DNA of 64,000 nt from the NCBI GenBank assembly GCA_023397475.1, contig JAEWUD010000011.1, forward strand, positions 15,053-79,052. Direction: 5' to 3'. Source of the stretch: Bacillota bacterium. Its GTDB lineage: Bacteria; Bacillota; Clostridia; Saccharofermentanales; Saccharofermentanaceae. The position numbers were made by a program, and so were the translations under genes. Positions 25,678-33,080 of the stretch are shown here, in pieces. Numbering within the stretch: position 1 is the stretch's first letter; every line of letters begins with the position of its first letter. Below the pieces are notes generated by a model that was not told where the DNA came from, made no database searches, and saw nothing but the letters and a program-made list of their open reading frames with translations.

Positions 25678-26370
25678 TTACTCGTGACGGGGATCGATAT
25701 AACGCGCCGCGTTATCGAAACGTCCGTATGTTCCAAGATTCTTCTTGTAGGCTTCGTTGGCGTCGCCGCCCTTCTTGATCTGCTCGAGCATCGGTCCGAT
25801 CTTCAGGAACTGATATCCCGTGATCTGATCTTCGGCGTCAAGAGCGAGCTTGACGATGTATCCTTCGGTGAGCTCAAGGTAACGGGGACCCTTCTCAAGT
25901 GTCGAGAAGATGGTTCCGGTCTGGGAACGAAGACCCTTGCCGAGATCTTCCAAAGAGGCTCCGATCGGGAGACCGCCCTCGGAGAAAGCGGACTGGGAAC
26001 GTCCATAAACAATCTGGAGGAAGAGCTCGCGCATCGCGGTGTTGATCGCGTCGCAAACGAGGTCCGTATTCAGCGCTTCAAGAATGGTCTTGCCGGGAAG
26101 AATCTCGCCGGCCATTGCGGCGGAGTGTGTCATACCGGTGCAGCCGATCGTCTCGACGAGGGCTTCCTGGATGATGCCTTCCTTGATGTTGAGTGATAAC
26201 TTACATGTGCCCTGCTGCGGTGCACACCAGCCGATACCGTGTGTAAATCCGGAGATGTCCTTGATCTCTCTGGCCTGAACCCACTTGCCCTCTTCGGGAA
26301 TCGGAGCAGCCCCGTGATTGGGACCCTTTGCGATACAAGTCATTTGCTGAACTTCATGTGTCGTAAGCAT
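25678..26370 (-). CDS. NifU-like iron-sulfur cluster assembly scaffold protein
   Basis: The 230-residue protein resembles the NifU/IscU N-terminal scaffold family, with Cys residues in MTCIAKG, IGWCAPQQGTCK, TIGCTGMTH and DLVCDAI as candidate cluster ligands. It differs from standard IscU/SufU, where ligands sit in a shorter domain of about 120-150 residues. It is likely to assemble or carry a cluster for, or with, the GGGtGRT protein encoded next. GAAAGGGG lies before the ATG at 26370. A TATAAT read on the minus strand at 26450-26455 may be the -10 box. Confidence 0.75.
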   Translation of the reverse strand: MLTTHEVQQMTCIAKGPNHGAAPIPEEGKWVQAREIKDISGFTHGIGWCAPQQGTCKLSLNIKEGIIQEALVETIGCTGMTHSAAMAGEILPGKTILEALNTDLVCDAINTAMRELFLQIVYGRSQSAFSEGGLPIGASLEDLGKGLRSQTGTIFSTLEKGPRYLELTEGYIVKLALDAEDQITGYQFLKIGPMLEQIKKGGDANEAYKKNLGTYGRFDNAARYIDPRHE

Positions 26371-26614
26371 GTATGTTTCCCCTTTCAAAATATGAATCTC
26401 GAAAACGATACGAAACCGCAAAGAGCGCGGAGTCGCTAAACCGCATATAATTATATCAGATAGGGCCGAAGAATCTATATGGGAAATTTGCATAAAATCT
26501 ACGAACACGAACGGCAAAAATGAAGGCAGACGTTATTTTTCCGGGTCAAAACTGTACGTGAAACGTCGCTTCGTGTATGATTGAATCGATAATTCTAACG
26601 CTTTGAGGGGTACT

Positions 26615-27706
26615 ATGAGTGATATAGCCGGACGAACCAGAGAATTGCGTGACCGCTACGACGAGATTCTTTCGTCGCTGTCAGATCCTGCTGTGCTGAG
26701 TGATCGTGCGCGCTATCAGAAATTGAGCCGCGAATTATCGGAACTGTCTCCGATCATTGAGACCGCCGACCGAATTTCACGAATGGAAGAGGAACTGACG
26801 AATCTCCGGGAGATGGCGCAGGAGGCCGGCGAGGATGAACTCCGGCAGATGGCCAGAGAAGAAGCCCTCGAACTTGAAGGGTCCTTGGTACCGTTGCGCG
26901 AAGAATTTTTCGAGCAAATCACACCGAAGGATCCGAACGATCGGCGCTCGGTAATTGTCGAGATCAGAGCCGGAGCCGGCGGGGAAGAGGCAGCGTTGTT
27001 TTGCAGCGTTCTGTACCGGATGTACGATGTTTTTGCTACTAAGAACGGTTGGCGAACGGAGTTTATTGACGCGAGCGAGACGGAGCTCGGCGGCTATAAG
27101 GAAATAGTTTTCTCGGTCGAGGGCACAGGCGCTTACAGCCGGTTCAAATACGAGAGCGGCGTGCATCGTGTCCAGCGCGTTCCCGTCACAGAGTCTTCCG
27201 GTCGCGTTCATACGTCGACGGTAACGGTTGCGGTTTTACCGGAGGTAGAGCCTGTCGAAGTCGATATTAATCCCAATGATCTTCGCATCGATACTTTTCG
27301 CGCGTCGGGTGCCGGAGGTCAACACGTCAATCGGACGGAGTCGGCGATCCGCATCACACACCTGCCGACCGGAATCATCGCGCAGTGTCAGGACGAGCGA
27401 AGTCAGCACAAGAACCGGGATAAGGCGATGGCGGTTCTGATGAGTCGTCTCCTTGATCGTGAGACGCAGATGCGGGACGGAACTCTGGCCCAGGAACGCA
27501 AATCGCAGGTCGGAACCGGGGACCGGAGTGAGCGGATTCGCACCTATAATTATCATCAAGGAAGAGTAACGGATCATCGGATCGGACTCACCTTGTATCG
27601 TCTGGAAGAAATTCTTGCGGGAGACCTTGAGGAGATCGTGCGCGCGTTGGCTGTTGCCGACAAGAACCATACGATCGGTTCGGCGGACGATAAGGAGGAC
27701 GAATGA
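26615..27706 (+). CDS. prfA: peptide chain release factor 1
   Basis: RF1 reads UAA and UAG and triggers peptide release. The 363-residue protein has the codon-recognition tripeptide PVT in RVPVTESSGRVHTS and the catalytic GGQ (234-236) in SGAGGQHVNR. The glutamine is the expected target of PrmC, encoded 3.4 kb upstream. GAGGGG is 5 nt before the ATG at 26615; an in-frame TTG four codons upstream lies within the binding site. The stop overlaps the next start by four bases (ATGA). Confidence 0.97.
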   Translation: MSDIAGRTRELRDRYDEILSSLSDPAVLSDRARYQKLSRELSELSPIIETADRISRMEEELTNLREMAQEAGEDELRQMAREEALELEGSLVPLREEFFEQITPKDPNDRRSVIVEIRAGAGGEEAALFCSVLYRMYDVFATKNGWRTEFIDASETELGGYKEIVFSVEGTGAYSRFKYESGVHRVQRVPVTESSGRVHTSTVTVAVLPEVEPVEVDINPNDLRIDTFRASGAGGQHVNRTESAIRITHLPTGIIAQCQDERSQHKNRDKAMAVLMSRLLDRETQMRDGTLAQERKSQVGTGDRSERIRTYNYHQGRVTDHRIGLTLYRLEEILAGDLEEIVRALAVADKNHTIGSADDKEDE

Positions 27707-29391
27707 GACACATGACCGGCAGGAGCTTTGCGCCGGGGGAGGTGACACGCCTTCTGACGCCGGTGTCCGAAGCGGATTATGAAGAAGCCGCCGCATTATT
27801 AAAAGACGGCGAACTCGTCGCGTTTCCTACGGAGACCGTCTATGGGTTGGGGGCTGCGGCCTTAAACCCGTCTGCCGTTGCGAAGATTTTCGCGGCAAAG
27901 GGACGGCCTGCCGATAATCCTCTGATTGTTCACGTCGCGCGTGTCGAGGATATTCCGGCCTTGGTCAGAGAGATTCCGCCCATGGCGGAGGCGCTGATTC
28001 GCGCGTTCATGCCCGGCCCGATCACGCTGGTTCTCAAGAAGAACGCCCGCGTACCGGATCTTGTCAGCGCCGGCCTTCCGACCGTCGGCATACGCATGCC
28101 GTCCCATCCGGTCGCGCTTCGTTTGCTCGAGAAAGTGGGTGAAGGAGTTGCCGCACCGTCGGCGAATCTCTCGGGAAGTCCTTCGCCGACCTTGGCGGAA
28201 CATGTGTATAAGGATCTTGCGGGAAGAATTCCGATGATTCTCGACGGTGGGCCCTGCGATGTCGGTCTTGAATCCACGGTTGTCGACTGTACCGGCGACC
28301 GACCGGTGATACTTCGCCCGGGCGCGATTACCGCGAAAATGATCGATAATATTCTCTTGCAAGGCGGCACCGGTCAAACGGCGTCTGCTGACGCGAAATT
28401 ACCGAAGGATGGTTCGGCGCCTCGATCGCCGGGCATGAAGTACCGTCACTACGCACCTCGAAGTGCCGTGCGGATTATCGCTCCTTCCGTCACGATGGAT
28501 ACTTCGAGGACTCTCCTTGTGAAGTGCGAGAGATCCCTCATGCACAAGATGGGAACCATCGGTGTTTTCCTGGGTAACAAGGCTATGGATTATGTGACAA
28601 AACACCTGAATCCAGAACTGCTATCGCGAACGATTTTCTATCCGTTCGGGGAAGATACGGATGTGAAGGCCGCGTCGAGAAAACTCTTCGACGGACTGCG
28701 GACATTGGATGATGCGGGGGTCGACGAGATCCTTGCCGTCGCATTTCCGGATGACGGACTTGGAAACGCTTACATGAATCGCCTTCGCAAGGCTGCATCC
28801 GTCGAGGGCGTGAATGAGAGTCCGGAGCAAACCGTCGGAGATATTCCGAAGAAAGTTCTCTTTGTGTGTACGGGAAATACTTGCAGAAGTCCCATGGCGC
28901 AAGCGGCGTTCAACGCGCGGGTGCTGTCTCGAGGACCGTACCGGTTGGCAGAAGATCCGACGCGCTTTGCCAGACCCTGGGCTTCCTCTGCCGGTATCTT
29001 TGCGGAAGACGGAAACGGAGCGACAGACAACGCGGTCCGCGCCGCGCGCAACGTTTTCGCGATGGATTTATCGATGCATTCGTCGCGAAAAACAACCGGG
29101 GATCTGATGAAAGACGCTGAAATTGTTTTCGCGATGACAAGGGAACATGCTGCGATCCTTCGTCGTGTCTTCCCGGATTTCTCGACCAGAATCTTCTCGC
29201 TCTCGGAATACTTCGCGAAAAGAAGCGTTGAACCTATACATACGGGTGTCGATTCTAAGGAAATCGGCGATCCTTTCGGAGCGTCATTAATTACCTATGA
29301 AGAGACTGCGAGGTCCATCGACCGGATTCTTTCTGACGCTTGGCCGTACATTATGGAAGATCTGGGTGTTGAGGATCTCTTTGTCGATTGA
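27703..29391 (+). CDS. fused threonylcarbamoyl-AMP synthase (TsaC/Sua5) and low-molecular-weight protein phosphatase
   Basis: Residues about 20-225 form a YrdC/Sua5 domain with PTETVYGLG, KGRPADNPL and APSANLSG, which makes threonylcarbamoyl-AMP for the t6A37 tRNA modification. Residues about 240-350 are the Sua5 C-terminal domain. Residues about 380-560 are a low-molecular-weight phosphatase with CTGNTCRSP (Cys389-Arg395) and a general-acid DPF in the last 40 residues. In Bacillus the two activities are separate neighbours, YwlC and YwlE. The Thr in CTGNTCRS matches arginine phosphatase YwlE, whereas tyrosine phosphatases usually have Ile there. AAGGAGG precedes the ATG, which overlaps the prfA stop by four bases. 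Confidence 0.92.
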   Translation: MRHMTGRSFAPGEVTRLLTPVSEADYEEAAALLKDGELVAFPTETVYGLGAAALNPSAVAKIFAAKGRPADNPLIVHVARVEDIPALVREIPPMAEALIRAFMPGPITLVLKKNARVPDLVSAGLPTVGIRMPSHPVALRLLEKVGEGVAAPSANLSGSPSPTLAEHVYKDLAGRIPMILDGGPCDVGLESTVVDCTGDRPVILRPGAITAKMIDNILLQGGTGQTASADAKLPKDGSAPRSPGMKYRHYAPRSAVRIIAPSVTMDTSRTLLVKCERSLMHKMGTIGVFLGNKAMDYVTKHLNPELLSRTIFYPFGEDTDVKAASRKLFDGLRTLDDAGVDEILAVAFPDDGLGNAYMNRLRKAASVEGVNESPEQTVGDIPKKVLFVCTGNTCRSPMAQAAFNARVLSRGPYRLAEDPTRFARPWASSAGIFAEDGNGATDNAVRAARNVFAMDLSMHSSRKTTGDLMKDAEIVFAMTREHAAILRRVFPDFSTRIFSLSEYFAKRSVEPIHTGVDSKEIGDPFGASLITYEETARSIDRILSDAWPYIMEDLGVEDLFVD

Positions 29392-29552
29392 TTTTTTGAA
29401 ATTTGGGTTATATCATCTGGTTTTTGCTTCGATATCGACGTATGATGCAGGTAACCCGTTACAACGGACCGATTTTCATGGAAATGGATCGATGCGGAGC
29501 GACCGGGGGAAGCAATCCACAGTATAGTCGTATGGCCATTATGGATTACGTA

Positions 29553-29582
29553 TTGACGCGACAATACTTGGTATGCTATCAT
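29553..29582 (+). promoter_or_regulatory. promoter of rpsF-ssb-rpsR
   Basis: TTGACG (29553-29558), an 18-nt spacer and TATCAT (29577-29582) make a plausible sigma-A promoter 95 nt before rpsF. The stretch 29392-29552 before it holds no supported gene. Confidence 0.7.
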
Positions 29583-29589
29583 TTTTCGT

Positions 29590-29646
29590 GCTGCGAAGGA
29601 TGCAGCTTTATCGTTATTATCCTCGCTCCCGATAAGATCCGGGAGC
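29590..29646 (+). promoter_or_regulatory. candidate ribosomal protein leader of rpsF
   Basis: Two hairpins lie between the promoter and the ribosome binding site: GCTGC/GCAGC (29590-29606) and GCTCCCG/CGGGAGC (29625-29646). rpsF operons often carry a leader bound by the S6:S18 complex. These hairpins sit in the right place, but I cannot confirm the conserved bulge of that motif by eye. Confidence 0.4.
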
Positions 29647-29676
29647 CGTTCAGTCCAGGAGGAGGTGAATTTTAAG

Positions 29677-29964
29677 ATGGCAAACAAGTATGAATTAGTC
29701 GTAGTCCTTAGTCCCGCTCTCGGCGAGGAAGGGTATCTTTCCGTTACCGAGCAGATCAAGGCGAAGGTCTCCACCGGTGCCGTTATCGATTCGGTCGAGA
29801 CGGTTGGTGTCAGACGTCTTGCGTATGAGATCAATGATCAGAAGGACGGTTATTACCTTCAGTTCAACTTCACATCGGAACCCGGTTTCCCCAAGGAGAT
29901 CGAGCGCGTTCTGAAGATTACCGAAGGTGTGTTGCGATTCCTCGTTATCCGTATTGAGGCGTAA
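29677..29964 (+). CDS. rpsF: 30S ribosomal protein S6
   Basis: The 95-residue protein begins MANKYELVVVLSP and has the S6 core VETVGVRRLAYEI and GYYLQFNF; it pairs with S18 in the small-subunit platform. The acidic C-terminal tail seen in E. coli is absent, as in other Bacillota. GGAGGAGG lies about 10 nt before the ATG at 29677. It opens the rpsF-ssb-rpsR operon. Confidence 0.97.
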   Translation: MANKYELVVVLSPALGEEGYLSVTEQIKAKVSTGAVIDSVETVGVRRLAYEINDQKDGYYLQFNFTSEPGFPKEIERVLKITEGVLRFLVIRIEA

Positions 29965-29985
29965 TCACAAAAAGGGAGTGTATGT

Positions 29986-30432
29986 ATGAACAAAGTCATT
30001 CTTGTCGGAAGACTCGTCAAGGACCCCGAGGTTAAGACCACCCAGAGCCAGGTCGCTGTATGCAGTTTCACGATTGCCGTCGACCGTAAGTTCAAGAGCG
30101 CCAGCGGAGAGCGCCAGTCGGATTTCATTTCCTGCGTCGCATGGCGGCAGCAGGCGGAATTCCTCGGACGCTATTTCCAGAAGGGTTCGCGTGTCGCGAT
30201 TGTCGGCAACATTCAGTCGAGAACGTATGACGATCCCCAGGGCAAGAAGGTCTACGTCACAGAGGTCGTCGTGGATGAGGTCGAGTTTGTGGATTCCAAG
30301 CGTGAATCCGGTGGTAACGCCGGTTATGAAGCGCCGAAAACAGCAGCGATCAATCCTCCTCCGGCCCCGGCGGTAGACAGCGGCTTTTATCCAACCATGG
30401 ATGACGATACCACTCTCCCGTTTGATTTGTAA
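29986..30432 (+). CDS. ssb: single-stranded DNA-binding protein
   Basis: The 148-residue protein has the OB-fold start MNKVILVGRLVKDPE, the FISCVAW strand and the acidic interaction tip DDDTTLPFDL at the C-terminus, separated by a short Pro/Gly linker. It coats single-stranded DNA and recruits replication and repair enzymes. Its position between rpsF and rpsR is the classical Bacillota arrangement. AAAGGGAG precedes the ATG. Confidence 0.97.
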   Translation: MNKVILVGRLVKDPEVKTTQSQVAVCSFTIAVDRKFKSASGERQSDFISCVAWRQQAEFLGRYFQKGSRVAIVGNIQSRTYDDPQGKKVYVTEVVVDEVEFVDSKRESGGNAGYEAPKTAAINPPPAPAVDSGFYPTMDDDTTLPFDL

Positions 30433-30493
30433 GAATCGCACAAGATGTGCGCCGGTATTTGATATCGGATTTGTTTGAAAGGAGATTACGAAC

Positions 30494-30784
30494 ATGGCTG
30501 AGAATAGAACTCCCAGAGCCGGCGGACGCGATTTTGGCGACCGTGAGGGTGGCCGTGGCGGCATGAGACCGAGACGTACTCGTCGTAAGGTCTGTGCTTT
30601 CTGCGCCGATAAGGTGGAAGTGATTGATTATAAGGACGTCGTGAGACTTCGCAAGTTTATTTCCGAGCGTGGCAAGATTCTGCCGAAGCGTATGACGGGC
30701 AATTGCGCGAAGCATCAGAGAGAACTGACGATCGCGATCAAGCGCGCCAGACATATCGCTCTGCTTCCCTATGCGGTAGACTGA
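30494..30784 (+). CDS. rpsR: 30S ribosomal protein S18
   Basis: The 96-residue protein has a basic, Gly/Arg-rich N-terminal extension of about 30 residues and the S18 core RRKVCAFC, YKDVVRLRKFISERGKI and PKRMTGNCAKHQREL (ends RARHIALLPY). The two cysteines in VCAFCADK and one in GNCAKH fit the zinc-type C+ form. AAGGAG precedes the ATG. It closes the first ribosomal unit; a terminator overlapped by a new promoter follows. Confidence 0.97.
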   Translation: MAENRTPRAGGRDFGDREGGRGGMRPRRTRRKVCAFCADKVEVIDYKDVVRLRKFISERGKILPKRMTGNCAKHQRELTIAIKRARHIALLPYAVD

Positions 30785-30817
30785 TAACGCTTTAAGCATT
30801 TCGAAGGTGACGCTTCC

Positions 30818-30846
30818 TTGCGCTTGCCGACGTATCCGCTTATAAT
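30818..30846 (+). promoter_or_regulatory. promoter of rplI-dnaB operon
   Basis: TTGCGC (30818-30823), a 17-nt spacer and a perfect TATAAT (30841-30846). The predicted start near 30853 falls inside the left arm of the adjacent terminator stem, so transcripts from here would not carry the whole hairpin. Confidence 0.7.
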
Positions 30847-30849
30847 ATT

Positions 30850-30884
30850 AGGCATCCCGAGTTCTCGGGATGCCTGATTTTTTT
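30850..30884 (+). terminator. intrinsic terminator of rpsF-ssb-rpsR
   Basis: AGGCATCCCGAG (30850-30861) pairs perfectly with CTCGGGATGCCT (30864-30875) and is followed by GATTTTTTT. It begins 3 nt after the rplI promoter -10 box. Confidence 0.92.
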
Positions 30885-30893
30885 CATTAGAAC

Positions 30894-30934
30894 AAAGGAG
30901 GAACGACCGAGAGATTCTGTCGGTCGGACGAGAT
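30894..30934 (+). promoter_or_regulatory. ribosome binding site of rplI separated from its ATG by a hairpin
   Basis: AAAGGAGG (30894-30901) is 33 nt from the rplI ATG, too far to act directly. The gap contains CGACCGA (30904-30910) and TCGGTCG (30920-30926), a perfect 7-bp stem. Folding it leaves 2 nt before and 8 nt after, an effective spacing of about 10 nt. No other binding site lies near the ATG. Confidence 0.7.
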
Positions 30935-31381
30935 ATGAAGGTAATTCTGCTTCAGGAAGTTAAGGGACTTGGCAAGACGGACGATATTGTCGAGGTCAAC
31001 GACGGTTATGCGAGAAATCTATTGTTTAAGAAGAACCTTGCGTTGGAGGCAACTTCGGCGAATTTGAATACGGTCAAGCTCAAGCGGGGAGCCCAGGCGG
31101 AGAAGGCGAGACGTGAACTCGTCGAGGCGAAGGAGACCGGAGCGAGGCTGAACGGCAAGCATTTCACCCTGGTGATGAAGTCAGGCGAGGGCGGTCGTCT
31201 CTATGGTGCCGTGACGGCGATGGACATTGCCGGCGCGCTCGCTGCGGGAGGTTTCACTGTCGACAAGAAGAATGTTGTCATCAAGAATCCGATCAAGTCG
31301 ATCGGCTCGTTTGAAGTATCTGTCAAATTGCACACGGAAGTTACGGTTACCGTAATGATCGATGTCCGGACTGTGTCCTGA
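30935..31381 (+). CDS. rplI: 50S ribosomal protein L9
   Basis: The 148-residue protein has the L9 N-terminal domain MKVILLQEVKGLGKTDDIVEV, then DGYARNLL, the long connecting helix and the C-terminal RNA-binding domain containing GRLYGAVTAMDIA. It binds 23S rRNA domain V near the L1 stalk. The gene for GdpP, often just upstream in Bacillota, is missing here. dnaB starts 22 nt later. Confidence 0.97.
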   Translation: MKVILLQEVKGLGKTDDIVEVNDGYARNLLFKKNLALEATSANLNTVKLKRGAQAEKARRELVEAKETGARLNGKHFTLVMKSGEGGRLYGAVTAMDIAGALAAGGFTVDKKNVVIKNPIKSIGSFEVSVKLHTEVTVTVMIDVRTVS

Positions 31382-31403
31382 TTACATATAAGGAGCACGC
31401 CTG

Positions 31404-33080
31404 ATGACGACAAGTCCGACATCCAGAACACAAGGGCGATTGCCGCCCCAGAGCAAACAGGCTGAGATGGCCGTTCTGTGTTCCTGCCTTGACAGTGAGG
31501 CGGCCTTGACGGTCGTTGCAGCGGTACTTATACCGGATGACTTCTACTTTCCCGCACATCGCCTGATTTTTCTTGCGATTCTCGAACTCGTATCTGTCCG
31601 GTCACCGATCGATATTATTACGGTTTCCGAGCTTCTCGCCAAGAAGGGGGAACTCGAGAATGTCGGCGGAACGGAGTACATCAGCAAACTCTCCGACATG
31701 CCGGTCATTCGCTCGAACGCGGCGGAATACGCGGGCATTATTCGCCAGAAATCCATGCTCCGTAAGCTGATCACTTCCCTCGACGACGTGGTGAAGCTGT
31801 CATTTGAAGGTGAGCAGGAGGCGAACAATCTCGTCGACCTGGCGATTCAGCGACTCACATCAATTCGTGAGAATCCTACCGGAGGCGGTTTCGAGACGAT
31901 CCATGACATCCTGAAGCGAACAATTCAGGAAATCGTAGATATCACCAAGGGTAAGAAAGAAAGAAACGTTGTATTTACCGGATTTCCTATGCTTGACAAA
32001 GCGATCGGCGGTCTGCGCCCCGGATCATTGATTATCATCGCCGCGCGACCTGCCATGGGTAAATCGGCATTTGTTATCAATCTTGCGACGAACACATCGA
32101 TCAACTACGGAACACCCGTAGCTTTCTTCAGCCTTGAAATGTCAAAGGCCGAGATCGGCAACCGTATTCTTGCATCCAAGTCATCGATCAGCACACATGC
32201 TCTGCAGAGCGCTGAGATCCACGAGGGGGATTGGGACCAGATCGGTAAAGCGATGAGTGTTCTCTCGCCGATTCCCTTCTATATCGACGATCGCTCCGGG
32301 ATTAATACCATTGAGATGATGGCGAAGTGCCGTCAATTGAAGAATGAGAAGAAGCTCGGACTGATTATAATTGACTATCTTCAGTTGATGAGTCCGGCCG
32401 GAAGTCGTAACAGCGGAAATCGTCAGCAGGAAATCTCCGAGATCTCACGTTCGCTCAAGATCATGGCAAAAGAACTGGATGTTCCCGTCATCGCGCTTTC
32501 GCAGCTGTCTCGTGGAGCGGAGTATCGTGAGGACCGGCGGCCTCTCTTGGCAGACCTGCGTGATTCCGGTGCCATTGAGCAGGATGCCGACATGGTCGTC
32601 TTCCTGTATCGCGATAAGTACTATGAGACGGGTGAGAAGCCGGAGATCGAGGACGCCGAGGTTATCATTGCCAAGAACCGTCAGGGAGCGACACGAACCG
32701 TCACGGTCAAATGGTGGGCCAGAAGGACACTGTTCTTCGAGCCCGATCAGCCCGGTTCTCCGGAGGCTCCGCCGGAATATGTATCATCGGCCAGAACGGA
32801 GTTGCCTTTCACTCCGCCGATTGCGGAAGAAGCAAAGCACGTTCCTGCGCCGAAGCTGAATCCTTTCGCGGGTTTCCCGGAGGAACCGCCTCATCGGGTT
32901 ACCGAGACGAACGCTCCCGGTTATCCGGACGTTCCGCCGCCGGAGGATTTCATGGGAGATCCTGCGGATCCGTTCGGAAATGTTCCGCCGGAGGACTTCA
33001 TGGGGGACCCCTCAGATCCTTTCGCCGGAATTCCGCCGGAGGAATATCTGCAGGTTCCCACAGAGGACGGTGTCGAATAA
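31404..33080 (+). CDS. dnaB: replicative DNA helicase with an unusual C-terminal tail
   Basis: The 558-residue protein has the DnaB N-terminal helical domain (PPQSKQAEMAVL onward) and a RecA-like core with Walker A ARPAMGKSA, FSLEMSK and IIIDYLQLM. The core ends near residue 450 (WWARRTLFFEPD). A tail of about 108 residues follows, rich in Pro, acidic and aromatic residues. It contains the repeat PPEDFMGDPxDPF twice and a degenerate third copy, PPEEYLQVP. Usual length is about 440-460, so the tail is an addition. AAGGAGC precedes the ATG. The stop overlaps the tilS start by one base (TAATG). Confidence 0.97.
   Translation: MTTSPTSRTQGRLPPQSKQAEMAVLCSCLDSEAALTVVAAVLIPDDFYFPAHRLIFLAILELVSVRSPIDIITVSELLAKKGELENVGGTEYISKLSDMPVIRSNAAEYAGIIRQKSMLRKLITSLDDVVKLSFEGEQEANNLVDLAIQRLTSIRENPTGGGFETIHDILKRTIQEIVDITKGKKERNVVFTGFPMLDKAIGGLRPGSLIIIAARPAMGKSAFVINLATNTSINYGTPVAFFSLEMSKAEIGNRILASKSSISTHALQSAEIHEGDWDQIGKAMSVLSPIPFYIDDRSGINTIEMMAKCRQLKNEKKLGLIIIDYLQLMSPAGSRNSGNRQQEISEISRSLKIMAKELDVPVIALSQLSRGAEYREDRRPLLADLRDSGAIEQDADMVVFLYRDKYYETGEKPEIEDAEVIIAKNRQGATRTVTVKWWARRTLFFEPDQPGSPEAPPEYVSSARTELPFTPPIAEEAKHVPAPKLNPFAGFPEEPPHRVTETNAPGYPDVPPPEDFMGDPADPFGNVPPEDFMGDPSDPFAGIPPEEYLQVPTEDGVE

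Noticed and set aside
29403..29675. 90-codon open frame before rpsF
   Set aside because: It spans the rpsF promoter and leader and runs into the ribosome binding site; no recognisable content.
32711..33079. N-terminal extension of TilS by about 120 residues
   Set aside because: The open frame upstream of 33080 is an alternative reading of the dnaB tail; TilS needs none of it and the ATG at 33080 gives the normal PP-loop position.
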